Below, in pieces: positions 5,906 to 6,241 of a stretch of DNA of 6,241 nt. The notes under the pieces were generated by a model, which saw only the letters and a program-made list of their open reading frames with translations, did no database searches and was not told the DNA's origin. How positions within the stretch are numbered: position 1 is the stretch's first letter; every line of letters starts with the position of its first letter. The DNA is from Pseudomonadota bacterium (lineage in GTDB: Bacteria > Pseudomonadota > Alphaproteobacteria > Acetobacterales > Acetobacteraceae), in NCBI GenBank assembly GCA_021807975.1, contig JAKBCJ010000292.1, forward strand, positions 1 through 6,241, read 5' to 3'. The position numbers were made by a program, and so were the translations under genes.

Positions 5906-6241
5906 CTATGCGGGGCCGGCAAATCCGATCGCGTGGTTCAGCGGCCCATGCCCTTTGCCCAACCCCGGCGCCGTCTCGATCGCCGCCCTGACATACGCCC
6001 GGGCGCGCACCACCGCCTCGCGCAGGCTCAGGCCTTGCGCCAGACCGGCCGCCACCGCCGAAGCCGTGGTGCATCCGGTGCCATGGGTATGCCGGGTCGG
6101 GATACGCGGCGCCGAAAACGCCTCGATCCCCGACGCGCTCGCCAGCAGATCGGTGACGATGTCGGACTCCAGGTGGCCACCCTTCAGCAGCACGGCCGGC
6201 GCGCCCAGCGCCAGCAACGGGGCCGTGGCCGAACGCATATC
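5906..6241 (-). CDS. thiD: ThiD: hydroxymethylpyrimidine/phosphomethylpyrimidine kinase, C-terminal part (5' end outside window)
   Basis: This is the last 111 residues of a protein of usually about 270. The gene reads leftward and its start lies beyond base 6241; the frame is open to the window edge, so the ATG at 6238 is internal. ThiD phosphorylates HMP and then HMP-phosphate to HMP-diphosphate, the pyrimidine half of thiamine, in the cytoplasm. Visible family motifs, numbered from the window edge, are VLLKGGHL (17-24, with the phosphate-contacting lysine), TDLL (30-33), the signature RHTHGTGC (50-57, anion hole and catalytic Cys region of the ribokinase-like fold) followed by TTASA, and the C-terminal GHGPLNH (97-103). 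The fragment does not include the substrate-binding N-terminal half, so a fusion partner such as ThiE cannot be excluded upstream. The stop is TAG at 5908-5906; no terminator is evident before pqiC on the opposite strand. Confidence 0.92.
   Translation of the reverse strand, partial: DMRSATAPLLALGAPAVLLKGGHLESDIVTDLLASASGIEAFSAPRIPTRHTHGTGCTTASAVAAGLAQGLSLREAVVRARAYVRAAIETAPGLGKGHGPLNHAIGFAGPA

Noticed and set aside
4875..6074. 399-codon open frame on the minus strand across pqiB, pqiC and thiD
   Set aside because: It overlaps three recognised genes in another frame and its Arg/Pro/Ala-rich translation has no family resemblance.

Overview
This is a GC-rich bacterial chromosomal segment with ordinary, densely packed housekeeping-type genes. 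Protein character (PqiABC system, LivK-type binding protein, tandem-type NIPSNAP protein, ThiD), GC-rich codon use and AGG/GGGAG ribosome binding sites suggest a proteobacterium. My best guess is an alphaproteobacterium near the Acetobacteraceae/Rhodospirillales, but this rests on protein style only and is not proven.

Layout, left to right. (1) 1-330, plus strand: 3' end of a NIPSNAP-family gene. (2) 331-478: short spacer with a strong inverted repeat (378-403) and a weak promoter-like pair. (3) 479-700, plus: a 73-residue small exported protein with a disordered Ser/Thr/Asn/Lys tail that I do not recognise. (4) 701-911: convergent spacer holding the compound terminator (846-889) of the next gene. 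(5) 912-2180, minus: an orphan periplasmic binding protein of the branched-chain amino acid/amide ABC transporter class, with no permease or ATPase beside it here. (6) 2181-2355: divergent intergenic region that must carry the promoters of both flanking units. (7) 2356-5899, plus: pqiA-pqiB-pqiC, a compact operon with stop/start overlaps (ATGA, then TAATG). (8) 5906-6241, minus: 3' part of thiD, ending six bases from the pqiC stop.

How the genes work together. PqiA (inner-membrane protein with zinc-ribbon-like Cys pairs), PqiB (membrane-anchored three-MCE-domain tunnel) and PqiC (small lipoprotein-like partner) form an envelope-spanning lipid-transport system of the Pqi/Let/Mla superfamily. 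The binding protein, the small exported protein, NIPSNAP and ThiD have no evident functional link to it. No CRISPR, tRNA, rRNA, insertion sequence or phage feature is visible.

I found no convincing undescribed multi-gene system. The leads most worth a second look are the unrecognised small exported protein (with an A7 slippery-looking heptamer at its stop codon and an open -1 frame behind it), the inverted repeat upstream of it, and the atypical lipobox with a twin-arginine start in PqiC.
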